Shown: positions 1 to 9,849 of the stretch, piece after piece
How positions within the stretch are numbered: the stretch's first letter is position 1
Layout of the letters: every line of letters begins with the position of its first letter
Source of the DNA: Pseudevernia furfuracea
Lineage: Eukaryota; Ascomycota; Lecanoromycetes; Lecanorales; Parmeliaceae
Reading direction: 5' to 3'
Length of the DNA: 64,000 nt
Assembly (NCBI GenBank): GCA_022315425.1
Contig: JAIUPT010000041.1
Location: 310,001 to 374,000, forward strand
Program-made: the position numbers and the translations under genes
The notes under the pieces: model-generated
Seen by the model: only the letters and a program-made list of their open reading frames with translations
What the model was told of the DNA's origin: nothing
The model's database searches: none

Positions 1-1765
1 GACGTCGCCATTCTCTTCTTCCTCCTGGCGATGGAATGATGAGCCGTAGGTGCTCATTCTGCTTACGCTTGCTGAATGGCCGTGACCGTGAGTGCTTGTA
101 TAAGAACCTCCAATTGAAGATCGAGGGCGGCGAGATTCGGACTGCGTAGTACTGTTGGCGTAGTGACCGAGAGGCGTCTGGCTACCATTAATAGATTGTC
201 GGCTGCTTGGACGACTGGTGCTCGAAGACGTGGCGCCGGGTAGGTGGCTGATTGATTGTCGAGATGAAAGACTTGCACGAGAGCTCGGTCGACTATTGTG
301 GGGGTCACGACTTGGCGGCCGACTACTATGCATGTCACGCGTAGGACTTAGCTGCGGTATTCCGAATGATAACCGACTCGAGGGACGATCGACGGTTGGA
401 GTGTATGCTGAGGATAGACGGCTCGCCGGACGCTCTGTCGTAGGCGTATGGACGGAAGAAGCATTGGAACCACCTATTCGTTTCTTGTTGCTACGCATTG
501 TGACGGTAGCTGGGATGAAAGACTGTCCAATAACAGAGCCGCTGTGTGGAGAAGTCCGTGGTGGGGTTGATGTTGGCGCTGGGAGTTTCGAGCGTGCTGA
601 CTTAAGTCGTTCCTCTAGGTTTGTCATCTTAGTCCTCAGACCACGAATTTGATGGAGCGATCCGGAGTGCGGGAGACCAGGACCTTTCTGCTCCACTTCA
701 GGGCGGCTAAATGTGGTTCGGCGTGCGAACGATGGTGTACGATCATTGGTCAACGAAACGGAGGGGCCGCGAGAGTGCCTCGGCTGGCGTGATGAAGTCT
801 TCTGATAAGCTGGGCGTGGTGTGGTGTTTGAGTCTGCCATTGAGAGCCTCGACTTTGCCACTGGCAGCGCAGGCGTAGTAGCGATTGTGGGAACAGACTT
901 TTCAGACACGGGTGGGGACGGAGGTGTAAGGGTCTCTGATACTTCAGAAGACGCTGATTTCGTAGGTGGTGTTGCGATGGTTGGAGACGAAGTGGATGTT
1001 GTTGGTGATAGCTCCGATAAAGCTGACTGAGGCCGGGCAAGGTCCGACACAATCGATGGTGGCTGTCTCCGGCGCTGCCTTTCTGCTGCACCTTCTGCAC
1101 GGCGGAGCTTATCCTGCCTAATTTCGGCTTCGATTTTCAGATCGCTGAGTTCATCTCGTAGCCGCTGCGTTTCGATTCGGAGAGCTTCTCTTTCTTGCTC
1201 GCCAGCTTTGATCTCTTCTTCGGCCATGACTCCACGCTCTATAGAAACGTTGTACTTGGACTCCAGATCTTCTAACGAGGATGTTGTATTCCGTGCCTGT
1301 CGTTCGAAGTCGTCATTCGACACCTCTATATCCCGTAACCTAAGCTGCAGGGTTCTGTTAGTGTCACGTAAAGTAGTGATCTCTTTCTGGAGAGTGTTTT
1401 GAGCTGTATTCGCTTCAGCTTTCGATTGTTTGTATTTGGTCTGCTCGAACGTTAGACACGAGCCATAAATTTGGGGGGTAAAGAATGTCCTGCTTCGGGT
1501 CCGTCGCCCGCAGTTCGGGCCAGCTTACCTTCCATTCTTCAACTTCGAAACCCAAGTTCTCCACCTTCTCTTGTAATTGCCTTTCCCTCCTTTCTGCAGC
1601 CTCTACATCCTTCTCCAATTCAGCCTCCAACTCTTTGCTAGACGTCTGAAAGTCCGCAAGCTCGGCTTCAAGCTGCTCATACTGTGATTTATAGTATGTT
1701 AGGGAGTTTTCGGAGTCTGTAGGTACACGGGGTGAGGAAGAGATTGAATCCTCGAGAGTTGGCAT
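1..1765 (-). CDS. nudE: NUDE-type nuclear distribution protein, 3' end cut by the window
   Basis: NUDE proteins are coiled-coil adaptors that link LIS1 to cytoplasmic dynein and support nuclear migration in hyphae. Exon 1 runs 1765-1529 and exon 2 from 1440 down past base 1. The intron 1528-1441 (88 bp) has GTAAGC and CAG ends and joins EVEEWK to TKYKQSKAEAN in frame. Residues about 20-190 form one charged coiled coil containing YEQLEAELADF and RQLQEKVENLG, typical of fungal NUDE. The rest is Ser/Pro/Arg-rich and low in complexity, also typical of the family. The frame is open to base 1, so only the extreme C-terminus is missing. The start was chosen as the ATG directly before the conserved coiled coil. 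The identification is strong; the missing end could not be checked. Confidence 0.9.
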
Positions 1766-1908
1766 GGCTAGAGGCAGGCGACACGAAGTGGCGATATCGG
1801 TCGTGAAGTTAGTTGAAAAGTCGCGCCAAGGGCTCAGGGCGATTATGTCAAACAGTCTCCTATGTCCAGGTCCAAGTAGTAAACAGGCGTTTCAGCAACA
1901 GCTCGAGA

Positions 1909-2235
1909 TCAGTCTAATGTGTAGAGCTCAAGGTCACCAGGCGCGATGTTCGTAATGGGCGCTATAACGTTGTTCCTGACGTGTGCAACAAATGTCGTTC
2001 TCTGATGTATCATGGCCAGTTTTCCTCCTCTTAGATCATGGATTATGCCCTTCAAATGCCGTGGATGGAGCCTCTGAAGCTGGTTGTCGTTGTCTTGTCG
2101 AAGGTTGAAGTGAATGGAAGTCACTTCATCAACATTCAATAAACGCCAAGCCACTAAAGCTCTAGCGTGCTGTCGGCTAGCAACACGACTTTCTTTGTTT
2201 GATGACCGCGCTCTCTTGGATGAAATTCTTCCCAT
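1909..2235 (-). CDS. Small hypothetical ORF, 108 aa, doubtful
   Basis: An intronless ATG-initiated frame lies just upstream of nudE on the same strand. The first 30 residues are rich in Arg, Lys and Ser; the remainder shows no motif I recognise, no signal peptide and no membrane segment. It could equally be part of the nudE promoter or leader. Nothing in the sequence beyond the open frame supports expression. Confidence 0.2.
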   Translation of the reverse strand: MGRISSKRARSSNKESRVASRQHARALVAWRLLNVDEVTSIHFNLRQDNDNQLQRLHPRHLKGIIHDLRGGKLAMIHQRTTFVAHVRNNVIAPITNIAPGDLELYTLD

Positions 2236-2767
2236 CCAAGATGTTTTTTTAGTCTCTGATATTCTCTTCTAAGTAATGGAAGAACTCCGCTATACCGTCT
2301 GACATCTCAACCATGGAGCCTTTCCACTTTTCCGTACTGATCTCTAGTCTCCTATTTTTGCTCTCCCCTTAAGATACTTTTACTGTGGAGGTCGTCTGTT
2401 GTTTCGGTCTCCCTCTGATAACAGTGGACTCAAATAGCTTTGCTGTTTGTAATCAGCATTGGTCGCAGATATCCATGCCTCGCTGATCTACAGATTCTGC
2501 GCTAGATCTAGGGTGCGGGATATGTGGGCCAATCCCACAGCGACATGGTCGAGCTTATCTGCCAGGCGTTAGATGCTTGTCGTGAACAGGAAGGTGTAGA
2601 GCAATGGCCTCGCACGCTATTCCAACTGACATATATAGATCGCCCAGAACCCCCCCAACTGGTCAAAGTAGACCATTTCGGAAAAGTTCCTGCGTTCTCT
2701 TTCGCTTCTCCTTTTTTTAGTGAAAGTTCCACTGTACAGTGCGTCGGCTAGCAAAAGGTATCTCGCC

Positions 2768-4504
2768 ATGTCGAGCGACGAGAAAGTCTTCAGCGAGGAT
2801 GTCCAAGAGGACACCGTGCTGGAGAACTTGGGCTACCAGCAGGAGCTCAAGCGCTCATTCGGCCTCTTGGGAATGATAGGATTCAGTTTTAGCATCGTCA
2901 CAAGCTGGACAGCTCTTGGTGGTGTCTTGATTGTTGGAGTCGAGTCCGGTGGTCCTCCAGTAATGATATATTCATGGATAGGTATTAGTGTCTTCGCCCT
3001 TGCAGTCGCATACTCGATGGCAGAAATGTGCTCGGCATATCCTCTTGCTGGAGGTCAGTATTCATGGGTCGCTGTGCTAGCGCCTCCGAAGATAGCGAGA
3101 GGCATGTCTTGGGTTACAGGGTGGTTCATGATTACTGGCATTCTCGCAATGGGAAGCACGAATAACTTTATCGGTGCGAACTTCATACTTGGTCAAGCCA
3201 ACCTCTCATTTCCCAGCTACACCATCGAACGCTGGCACACAGTTCTCCTCGCCTACCTCATAGCTTTGATTAGCACCGGGGTTAACATCTACGGGCCACA
3301 CCTGCTAGACCGAATCTCACGCTTCATTCTCCTTTGGAATATCCTTTCCTTTGTCATTGTCGTCATAACGATCCTCGCAACCAACGATCACAAACAGCCC
3401 GCCAGCTTTGTCTTCCACAACTTCCAAAACTTCACTGGGTTCACCACCGGCTTTGCAGCGATACTGGGACTCTTGCAAAGCTCGTTCGGTATGTGTTGTT
3501 ATGACGCACCGGTACGTTTCGAAGTTATTCTTCCCTATTTTGTTCTAAATCCTGAGCCGCGAGACATAGGTTTCAAACCGATACTCCTACATTTGAGGCC
3601 TGTTTCATACCCATGTTTCGTGCCTTGCTTAAGCAATGCTGATCCGAAATCCGTGTAGGCTCATATGACAGAAGAGATGAAGAATGCTTCTAGGGAGGCG
3701 CCTAAAGCAATCATCATGTCTGTCTACATTGGTGCAATAACGGGATTCATCTTTCTGGTATCTGTCTGTTTCTGTATCGGTGACATCTCTTCAACAGCTT
3801 CCTCAACGACTGGCGTACCCCTTATCCAGATCTTCTACGACTCCACTGGATCTGTTGTCGGCGCCTGCTTCCTCACATCCCTGATCGTCGTGATCGTGTT
3901 GGTCTGCGCTAACGCCCTGCTGGCTGAAGGCTCGAGAAGCTTGTTCGCTTTCGCGCGTGACCATGGCCTACCGTTCTCCGACCTCTTTGCCAAAGTGGAA
4001 TCCAAACGACAGGTGCCCGTTTACGCAATCCTACTAGCTTGCGCGGTACAAATGGCGCTCAATTCGATCTATTTTGGTACCTTGACCGGATTCAATACCG
4101 TGATATCGATTGCGACTGAGGGTTTCTATCTCTCCTACGCCATGCCACTGCTTGCCCGCATCCTCTCATGGTTTACAGGGGACACCAAGGCGCTTTCGGG
4201 TCCTTACAATCTCGGTCGATATGGCATAATTATGAATGCGATTGGTCTTGTTTTTCTTGTCTTCACGTCAATAACGTTCAATTTCCCAACTCTGGCACCC
4301 GTGGACTCAGGGAACATGAACTACACGAGCGCTGCGATAGGCATCATCGGGCTGATCAGTATTATCACCTGGTTGATATCCGGACGAAAGGCCTTTACAG
4401 GACCACAAATCGCCGTTGCGGTCCCCGTCTTGGAGGTACGAGCTGCGGAAGTGCTTGACAATATAGATGATAAGCTGGCGGAGAAAAGCGAGTCTCAAGA
4501 CTAA
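2768..4504 (+). CDS. APC-superfamily permease (GABA/choline-type amine transporter)
   Basis: This is a plasma-membrane permease, probably importing an amine or amino acid. Exon 1 (2768-3511) and exon 2 (3659-4504) are separated by a 147-bp intron with GTACGT and TAG ends, giving 529 aa. The N-terminal part carries FGLLGMIGFSFSIVTSWTAL followed by GVESGGPPVMIYSW, the signature of the fungal amino acid/choline transporter group (Uga4- and Hnm1-like). About 11-12 hydrophobic helices are visible. The HMTEEMKNASREAPKAI loop at the start of exon 2 is the conserved cytoplasmic loop after TM6 in this group. Start: the ATG of MSSDEK, which leaves a normal acidic cytoplasmic tail of about 30 residues; an upstream in-frame start at 2720 is less likely. 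Substrate cannot be told. It converges on the acetate kinase gene with a 165-bp gap. Confidence 0.88.
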
Positions 4505-4669
4505 GACTACGCAATCATTGTTCCAATGATATCAGCCATAACCATATTTTTGGCCACATGCCGTCGACATGTTTGATATGGGAGTCCTGCTAAAGCCTGG
4601 AACTCTTATGAACATGGGCCTTAATGTAACAATTCTCCTTTTTCACATGTTATTTCTGGCTTGCCATGT

Positions 4670-6020
4670 CTATTTTGTTTGCAGACCCACAGCACATTGC
4701 CCGGCCATTTCGAACTATTTCGGGGTCAGTACTTCTCGCGGCTGCGCATAGCGAGTCTCCTTACCTGCTCATCTGTCTGGCACACCAGCGTCCGATGCCG
4801 CGCCTCCTTGCCAATATCTTGGACCACATCCTCAATTGCTTTGTCGTTCTTCTCCTCGTCAATCTCAAACCCGAGACATTTACACTTCTCCACAATTCTT
4901 GTTCGCAAAAGCGCTGCCTTTTCTCCAATACCTCCTGCAAAGACCAAAGCGTCGACTGTACCCTCCAATTTGACGTAGTAGCCGCCGATGAAGCCAAGGA
5001 TGCGGTCAACGAGGATATCGAACGCTAATTTGCATTTGGGATCTGATGATGACGAAATTGCGCCAAAGTCTGTTGTGCCGGTGAGAGCCTTCCAGCCAGA
5101 TTTCTTATTGAGGATCTCTTCCGCCTGTCACGATGGTCAGCACTTTCGCACTCGATCTCTAATCACTAGTTCTATGATGGACCTACCGTGCTGATGTGCA
5201 TCTCCTTAGTACTGCTTGGACTTGGTTTCCCAGCGTCGTGGGTGAAATGGAAGATCAGGCTTGGATCCACGTCTCCACTCCTCGTCGCCCCCGGTAGACC
5301 AGCCAACGGCGTCAGACCCATGCTATTGTCCAGCGATTTTCCATTCTTGACCGCACAAGCCGACGCCCCGCTACCAAGATGCAACGCAATAATATTCGTC
5401 TCACTCTCCGGCTTCTTCAGGAATTCCGCCACTGATCTCGTGATAAAGGCATAGCTGATGCCATGGAAGCCGTACTTCCGCAGCTTGTTCTTCTTCGCTA
5501 TCTCGGGATCAATCGGATATGTTTTTATCTCTTTGGGCATGGTTGAGTGGAATGAAGAGTCGAAGTATGCAATGTTCTTCGCTTTTGGCAAAGCCTTCAT
5601 GCAAGCTTCGACGATGGCGAGGGCGCTGGCGTTGTGTAAGGGCGCGAGGTCTGTGAGATCTTGAAGATGGTGGTATGTATCTTCATCGATGACATGAGCA
5701 GCTGGGTAGTCCCCTCCGTGTACGATGCGATGGCAGGCATGTGTGATGTCGTCTCTGCTAGAAATCTCGGACAGTCCTCCATCTTTGACCACATGGTCCA
5801 ATATGTATTCGCAAGCATCCTCATTTGATTTAAAGCCTTTCACTTCTTGATTCTTGATTTTCTCGGAGCCGCGCTCATAGGTCAATTGGGCTGGTGGGGC
5901 CGTGAGACCGGATATTGTGGCGTCGGCGAGCTGGGTTGGAGGGTGGCCCTGAGCGGCGGATTTGTAGACGGAGACTTTGATGGAGGAGGATCCGGAGTTG
6001 ATGGAGAGAATGATAGCCAT
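4670..6020 (-). CDS. ackA: Acetate kinase
   Basis: Acetate kinase interconverts acetyl-phosphate plus ADP with acetate plus ATP. Three exons, 6020-5187, 5124-4765 and 4714-4670, are joined over introns of 62 and 50 bp with canonical ends, giving 412 aa, the usual length. Visible family motifs in order: NSGSSSIK near residue 7 (phosphate and metal binding), HRIVHGG, FDSSFHSTMP (catalytic Asp), RKYGFHG, HLGSGAS and FAGGIGEKA (nucleotide binding). The last exon encodes only 14 residues, FEMAGQCAVGLQTK. The start ATG at 6020 places the first motif at the expected position; a possible start 10 codons upstream is less likely. The gene is divergent from phosphoketolase, whose product acetyl-phosphate is its substrate, so co-regulation is likely. 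All catalytic motifs appear intact. Confidence 0.96.
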
Positions 6021-6678
6021 TGTGCAGCGGGTTCGGGTTACAAAGCCCAACCACTTATGGCTGTCGTTTTATGATCTCCTCCACCTACTCCTTCAATTAC
6101 TCTCAATCCTTTTCCAGACTTTGAGCCACTCTGCTCAGAGCTCGAGTGGAAACTTGAGGCTCGACGAGGGTACTTGCGTTTGGTGGGGGTCCTTCTTATC
6201 GATAAGCGGCGTTAGGCTTTAAGATTGTTCTTGACTGGAAGCCCTCTCCACTGTAGATTTGTTGTTGGGGCAATTGGAGCAGTTGGCATTGGTGGAAATG
6301 GTACTAGTACTGACGCCCAGGATGGAAAAGAAGACGCGAGGCAAAAGTGCAGCAACGAAGTCCCGTTGGTGTGATGTCATTTGTCGAGGTGGAAGATTGC
6401 GGAAGTGTGTCCGCAAAAAGGCACGAGTTGCCGGGACCTTAGGTCAAGATGACATATTTATACGTAAGGTAACTAGTACTCGTACTATTAATCATGGCGG
6501 GCCTCCTCTGGAAGCTTGCTTTGGACCCATGTTTCGAAAGCGCAGCTAGGCCTGATACTAAACCCCTCCTTCTGAAGTTGCTTCGTCAATCATTTCATTC
6601 CCTCTATTACCCATCACCACCATTTCGTGAAGCCAAATACCTATCCTTACCCTCAGACATCTGTTCAACACCAATAGC
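6021..6678. promoter_or_regulatory. Shared promoter region of acetate kinase and phosphoketolase
   Basis: This 658-bp gap lies between the two divergent start codons and must hold both promoters. It contains a perfect 12-bp palindrome CTTATCGATAAG at 6195-6206, which is two overlapping GATA-factor sites head to head. Just beside it, at 6183-6188, lies GTGGGG, which fits the SYGGRG consensus of the CreA carbon repressor. Both are short motifs and could occur by chance; binding is inference. No ORF inside looks real. Confidence 0.5.
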
Positions 6679-9242
6679 ATGCCTGGAGAAGAGATAGATC
6701 GACCCAACCCGCAGCCTCTGCCTTCCCGAATCGACGACCATGTCTTACAACTGGCCGTCAAGCTGGACAAGGAAAAGCTCGATGAGTCCACGAATACTGG
6801 ACTGCAGGAGTTCAGACGCGCTGCAAACTACATTGCTGCTGGTAAGCCTCTGCCTCCTTCAACACTCGTATTGCAATGCTAACAATGCGCTGGTAGCTAT
6901 GATCTTCCTACAAGATAATGTCCTCCTTGAACGCGACCTCCAATTCCAAGACATCAAGCCTCGGCTGCTCGGCCATTGGGGCACCTGCCCGGGCTTGACC
7001 CTCGTATACTCTCACCTCAACTTATTGGCAACACGACGGAAACAAGACATCATCTTTGTCGTTGGTCCAGGTCACGGTGCGCCTGCCATTCTCTCCAGCT
7101 TATGGCTCGAAGGTTCTTTGGCAAAATTCTATCCGGAGTATAGCAGAAATAAAGAGGGATTGCACAGACTTATCACCAAGTTCTCGACCCCGTGTGGGTT
7201 CCCGAGCCACATCAACGGAGAAACGCCAGGTGCTATACATGAGGGCGGAGAGCTCGGGTACGCTCTATCAGTAGCGTTTGGTGCCGTCATGGATAAGCCC
7301 GATCTCATCGTAGCCTGCGTAGTTGGCGATGGTGAGTCAGAGAGTGGACCAACAGCCACAGCATGGCATGCCGCAAAGTACATCGACCCTCAGGAATCTG
7401 GGGCTGTGCTTCCAATTGTGCATGTCAATGGATTCAAGATCAGCGAACGTACCATCTATGGCTGCATGGACGACAAGGAAATGGTCGCGTTGTTCACTGG
7501 CTATGGCTACCAATGCCGATTCGTTGAAGACCTGGAAGACATCGATGCGGATATGTGTCGATCTATGGAATGGGCTCTGGATGAGATTCACAAGATTCAG
7601 AAAGCAGCCCGGTCTGGGAAGCCAACCATGAAGCCTAGATGGCCCGTCTTGATCATGAGGACACCGAAGGGTTGGGGAGCGCCAAAGAAGGTCCGCGGAC
7701 AGTTCATTGAGGGATCATTCCGCGCGCATCAGGTACCTCTAATGGCCGCGAAGTCCGACTCAGGCGAACTGAAGCAGCTCCAAGAGTGGCTGGAGAGCTA
7801 CAAGCCGGACGAATTGTTCACTAAGGATGGAGGTGTTGTGAAATCAATTCTAGACATCATACCTGCCGACGAGAGCAAAAGATTGGGCCAGCAAATAGAT
7901 ACATACGGCTCGCACGAGGTGCTAAAAATTCCGGATTGGAAAAAGTATGCAGTCAAGGAAGGCGGCCAAGCGAGCTGTATGCAAACCATCGGCGAATTTC
8001 TTGACCAGATACTGGTTGATAACCCTAAGAGCATGAGAATCTTTTCCCCCGATGAGCTTGTTAGCAACAAGTTAGATGCTGTATTCAACCACACTGGAAG
8101 AAATTTTCAATGGGACGAGTTCTCGAATGCTCGTGGCGGCCGGGTTATCGAAATTCTGTCCGAGCATACCTGCCAAGGAATGCTGCAAGGATATACACTT
8201 ACTGGACGCACTGGCCTTTTCCCCTCATACGAGAGCTTTTTGGGGATCATTCACACGATGATGGTGCAGTACAGCAAATTTAATAAGATGGTACATTTCC
8301 CCGCGAGTTTGGATGGAAATACCCTGACTATTCTTACAGGCTCGGGAGACTTCCTGGAGAAAGGACATTAGCAGCATTAACTACCTCGAAACTAGCACTT
8401 GGACGCGTCAAGAACATAACGGATTCTCGCACCAGAACCCTTCCTTCATTGGCGCCGTTCTGAACCTCAAACCGAGCGCCGCACGTGTTTACTTGCCCCC
8501 TGATGCCAACACCTTCCTTTCCACCATTGCCCATTGCCTCCGCTCAACAAACTACGTGAATTTGATGGTTGGCTCGAAGCAGGCTCAACCAGTGTTCCTT
8601 TCCCCAAAAGAGGCCGACAATCATTGCCGTGCAGGCGCTTCCGTTTGGAAATTTGCCAGCACCGACAATGGTCTTAACCCAGACGTTGTGATAGTTGGTA
8701 TCGGTGCCGAGCTCACGTTCGAAGTCATTGAAGCAGCAGCCATGCTGCGCAGGCTTACCCCGAACCTGCGCGTGCGCGTTGTCAATGTTACGGACCTCTT
8801 GATACTGAAACATGAAGGTGGACATCCCCACGCTCTCTCGCATGAGGACTTCGATTCCCTCTTCACAGCTGACTGTCCCATCCATTTCAACTATCACGGC
8901 TACGGGGACGAGATCAAGGGCCTGCTGTTCGGTAGGCCCATGCTAAGTCGCGTGAGCGTTGCAGCATACTGCGAGGAGGGCAGCACGACAACGCCGCTGG
9001 ACATGATGCTGCGGAACGGTGTGAGCAGATACCATGTCGCTGAGGCTGCTATTAGGGGTGCAGCGAAGAGAAATGAGAGAGTACGCTTGGACATGCACGA
9101 AACGCTCAGCGGTATCCGTCACGACCTGGCAAAGGTGCAAGAGTATATCATGGAGAATGGAAAAGATCCGAGTGATAGTTACGACACACCGTCCTTCGAT
9201 GGCACAGAATCTAAACATCGGGATGTCGGTTATGCCGACTGA
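6679..9242 (+). CDS. xfp: Xylulose-5-phosphate/fructose-6-phosphate phosphoketolase
   Basis: This thiamine-diphosphate enzyme cleaves xylulose-5-P (and often fructose-6-P) with phosphate to acetyl-phosphate plus an aldose phosphate. Exons are 6679-6841, 6897-8290 and 8340-9242, with introns of 55 and 49 bp, giving 819 aa, near the family norm of about 800. Visible: HWGTCPGL and the VGPGHGAPA motif near the N-terminus, the TPP-binding GDGESESGP at about residue 197, RTPKGWGAPK, and C-terminal SSINYLETSTW and QEHNGFSHQNPS. The second intron interrupts KFNKM/ARETSWR; reading through it gives a stop, so splicing is required. Start chosen: ATG 6679, whose exon carries an in-frame N-terminus joined by a canonical GTAAGC donor. 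Full length with no visible defects. Fungal phosphoketolases resemble bacterial ones, and ancient transfer has been proposed for the family. Confidence 0.96.
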
Positions 9243-9849
9243 GGAGCTGGACTAATTTTGAAAATGTGTATGTCAGGCAAGGTGCCGAAAACAACTTGGT
9301 CATTGATGAGGTAGAAATCCCTTGCTATATAAAAAAAAAGTGACAATGCAGCTTTTGCCTTGATCAACAAACCCTTTCTTGAAGCAATCATAGGAATGAA
9401 AATCAGTGTTTCCGGAGCACTTGCTCAAAGTAGACATGAAGACACCCAAGAAACCCTCCCTCAGCCCTTCTCACAAGGTCCTGCTACTAATAGCTGCTAG
9501 GGTCCTTCTTTGATACCAACCCATGGTTTGGCCCTGATCTCTCTGCAAAACAAATGCCTCTCTGATTGCGTCTGTAATGTAGACAATCGACAACTTGACC
9601 CGCTCATCCTTTCTCACCCTTTCCTTGAGCATCTCCATGACTCCATATCTGGACAACGTTGAACTGTGTGTCATGCAGTATCGTTTCTTGTTATCGTTCC
9701 GTTTGATAACGCGTTCTTGATTGTTTGGATCGTGCCGACGCTCTCTTCCATGGCGAAATAGAACGTCTCGGGTGTTTTGTAACACCTCTCATATTCGTCA
9801 ATGGTGTATCGAGAGCAGGTACCCTGTGCGTGGACGTGTTTTCATGCCA
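9243..9849. other. Convergent 3' intergenic region
   Basis: The gap between the phosphoketolase and RING-protein stop codons holds terminators and 3' UTRs. A 104-codon frame on the minus strand (9471-9785) shows no motif and is judged spurious. An A-run lies at about 9331. I see nothing else. Confidence 0.6.

Noticed and set aside
8291..8339. Apparent early stop in phosphoketolase
   Set aside because: A 49-bp canonical intron explains it; the downstream exon continues the enzyme in frame.
9471..9785. 104-codon minus-strand frame between two convergent genes
   Set aside because: No motif; it sits where 3' UTRs are expected.
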